A stretch of DNA of 64,000 bases from Cyclobacteriaceae bacterium (GTDB lineage Bacteria; Bacteroidota; Bacteroidia; Cytophagales; Cyclobacteriaceae), in NCBI GenBank assembly GCA_020832305.1, contig JAFIEV010000044.1, positions 124,001-188,000 of the forward strand. Direction: 5' to 3'. Both the position numbers and the translations under genes were made by a program. Positions 62,440 through 64,000 of the stretch are shown piece by piece (within the stretch, counting starts at the first letter, position 1; the number at the start of each line of letters is the position of its first letter). The notes beneath the pieces were generated by a model. That model saw only the letters and a program-made list of their open reading frames with translations, made no database searches and was not told where the DNA came from.

Positions 62440-64000
62440 TGAAAAATATTTATCTAAAAGGCTTGTATATGGCAAGTAAAATTACCCTATATGGCTTTAT
62501 AATTCAGACAATGCTCTTTACCGGCATTTTTGCTATGAAAACAGAAGCGCAGGTAAAAAGTATAAAGGATGTTAAAGTCAGTGTCGATTTTAAAGAAGTT
62601 CAACTTAAAAAAGCCTTCTTGTATCTCGAGAAGGAAACGGGCTTTCATTTTACATTCAATGATTTGCATCTGAGGTCCTTGCAAAGCATTACCCTTGACA
62701 AGAAAAATGCCAGTCTTGCCGAAATTTTATTGGATATATCTAAGCAATCTAAGCTCCATTTCCGGCAAATAAATAATACAATTACAGTGAAGCCATTACC
62801 CGAAGGTGAAAAGCTTGATGAAATAGAAATTGAACAAGCTATAACCATTACCGGACGTGTCACATCCTCCGACAGTCCTGATGGTCTTCCCGGAGTAAAT
62901 GTTGTCGTAAAGGGCACCAATCAGGGAACAATAACGGATATTAATGGTAATTACAATATTGAAGTACCTGGAACCAGTACTATTTTGGTTTTCAGTTCGG
63001 TGGGTTATTTGACTGAAGAAGTGACGGTTGGTAACAGATCAATTATCAATCTGAGTATGACTACAGATATAACAGCGCTTGAAGAAATTGTTGTAGTTGG
63101 TTATGGAACTCAGAAATTGAGTGATGTAACAGGTTCCGTTGTACGTGCAAATATTGATGCTTTTAGAGAATCACCCAATGTAAATATTGCGCAGTCTCTG
63201 CAAGGCACCGTACCTGGGCTTAACATTGGGCAGGTCAACTCAGCAGGTCAGAATCCCGATATTTCTGTTCGAGGAAGAACCACAATTAGCGGAAATCAGA
63301 ATGTATTAATTGTAGTAGATGGCATCATCTTTATGGGAGCATTAAGTGACCTAAACCCAAATGATATCCAATCCATTGATGTTTTAAAAGACGCAAGTAG
63401 CATGGCTATTTTTGGTGCACAAGCTGCCAATGGCGTAATAATGATTACTACAAAAGCGGGTAAAATGGAGCAAAAACCCATTTTTAATTATACAGGTACA
63501 GTAACTTCTCAATCGCCGACAAATGTGCCAAGACTATACGATAGGGATGGGTTTTTGAATAAGGTAAGAGATCAAGACTGGCAGACTTCATTTCTACCTC
63601 CAGATTATCTTCAGCCTAATCCTAATTACGATGTTGGCGAAAACCTTGAGCCGGAATTGTACAGGGGTTATCTTGATGGTACTGATTTCAATTGGTGGGA
63701 TGCGGGAATACAAACTGGCTACATAACCAGTCATAACTTAAGTGTAAGAGGTGCCAACAAAGAAACTTCTTATTTTGTATCGACTGGGTATACAAAGCAG
63801 GAAGGTTATATATTAAATGATCAGTTTGAGCGTATCACAGCACGTATAAATCTGGAACATCAGGTTTTAGATGGTTTTAGATTTGGGGTACAGACTTTTG
63901 GTTCTTTTTCTGATTATTCAGGCGAGATTCCTGCAATGAACCGAATCACCGGTATGTCTCCATTGCTCAAGCCTTATGATGAAAATGGAAATCTTATTCT
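62439..64000 (+). CDS. SusC/RagA TonB-linked transporter, N-terminal part (runs off the window)
   Basis: The first 520 residues of a second SusC-family outer-membrane transporter; the frame is open to base 64000. The order matches the first one: signal region (about 1-40, TMLFTGIFAMKTEAQ), STN domain (about 45-115, FKEVQLKKAFLYLEKETGFH), carboxypeptidase-D-like domain (about 135-210, DGLPGVNVVVKGTNQGTITD), and plug (about 215-345, EEIVVVGYGTQKLSDVTGSV, ISVRGRTTISGNQ, DVLKDASSMAIFGAQAANGV). Barrel strands then begin (YFVSTGYTKQEGYILNDQFE). The FecR and ECF sigma genes directly upstream indicate self-regulated expression. The substrate is unknown because the rest of the locus lies outside. Confidence 0.95.
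   Translation, partial: MKNIYLKGLYMASKITLYGFIIQTMLFTGIFAMKTEAQVKSIKDVKVSVDFKEVQLKKAFLYLEKETGFHFTFNDLHLRSLQSITLDKKNASLAEILLDISKQSKLHFRQINNTITVKPLPEGEKLDEIEIEQAITITGRVTSSDSPDGLPGVNVVVKGTNQGTITDINGNYNIEVPGTSTILVFSSVGYLTEEVTVGNRSIINLSMTTDITALEEIVVVGYGTQKLSDVTGSVVRANIDAFRESPNVNIAQSLQGTVPGLNIGQVNSAGQNPDISVRGRTTISGNQNVLIVVDGIIFMGALSDLNPNDIQSIDVLKDASSMAIFGAQAANGVIMITTKAGKMEQKPIFNYTGTVTSQSPTNVPRLYDRDGFLNKVRDQDWQTSFLPPDYLQPNPNYDVGENLEPELYRGYLDGTDFNWWDAGIQTGYITSHNLSVRGANKETSYFVSTGYTKQEGYILNDQFERITARINLEHQVLDGFRFGVQTFGSFSDYSGEIPAMNRITGMSPLLKPYDENGNLI

Overview
The window looks like a chromosomal segment from a low-GC member of the Bacteroidota, probably a Cytophagia-type (Flammeovirgaceae/Cyclobacteriaceae-like) bacterium. 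The support is two SusC systems, each with an ECF sigma factor and a FecR anti-sigma factor; DUF5686 and DUF5723 proteins; a large IleS with a GIHH signature; Bacteroidota-style TAnnTTTG promoter elements; and almost no Shine-Dalgarno sequences. I cannot name a species. I see no rRNA, tRNA, CRISPR array, insertion sequence or prophage.

Layout. 1-9.4 kb holds housekeeping and envelope genes: the end of a cystathionine beta-synthase, a small secreted protein, an MMPL-type RND exporter, ileS and lspA, and a free-standing HNH endonuclease. 9.4-18.2 kb holds a DUF5686 outer-membrane protein, a very large GAF/PAS hybrid histidine kinase, an orphan LytS-type kinase and a helix-hairpin-helix DUF4332 protein. 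18.2-19.0 kb has no intact gene and carries decayed coding fragments. 19.0-41.4 kb is one long run of minus-strand genes: a polysaccharide utilisation locus (ECF sigma, TAT-exported Gfo/Idh oxidoreductase, FecR, SusC, SusD, LamG lipoprotein, GH92 and GH125 mannosidases), followed by an amino-alcohol catabolic operon (ethanolamine-type permease, gamma-glutamyl-amide synthetase of the glutamine synthetase family, iron alcohol dehydrogenase, gamma-glutamyl hydrolase, aldehyde dehydrogenase) and a secreted phosphodiesterase. 41.9-47.4 kb is a tripartite RND efflux operon. 47.6-52.1 kb is a Gfo/Idh, SDR and kelch-symporter fusion operon. 52.5-57.7 kb is a three-gene envelope cluster (lipoprotein, DUF5723, OmpA). 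57.8-60.0 kb holds a FAD amine-oxidase-like protein and a secreted protein of unknown function. 60.3-64.0 kb starts a second ECF-FecR-SusC locus that runs off the end.

How the genes fit together. The 19-41 kb region is the most interesting. GH92 enzymes usually cut alpha-1,2-mannose and GH125 cuts alpha-1,6-mannose. The phosphodiesterase carries the same C-terminal chitobiase-like plus PA14 module as the GH92, and the genes between encode a complete gamma-glutamylation route for ethanolamine. Together they would suit a mannan carrying phosphoethanolamine, with the GPI-anchor glycan (EtN-P-6-Man-alpha1,2-Man-alpha1,6-Man) the best-matching natural substrate. This is inference from gene content, not shown.

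A second point of interest is that both FecR-SusC junctions contain an intrinsic terminator facing opposite to susC, with a TAnnTTTG-like element on that same strand overlapping the susC start codon. This is the architecture expected for cis-antisense small RNAs of the DonS type described in Bacteroides.
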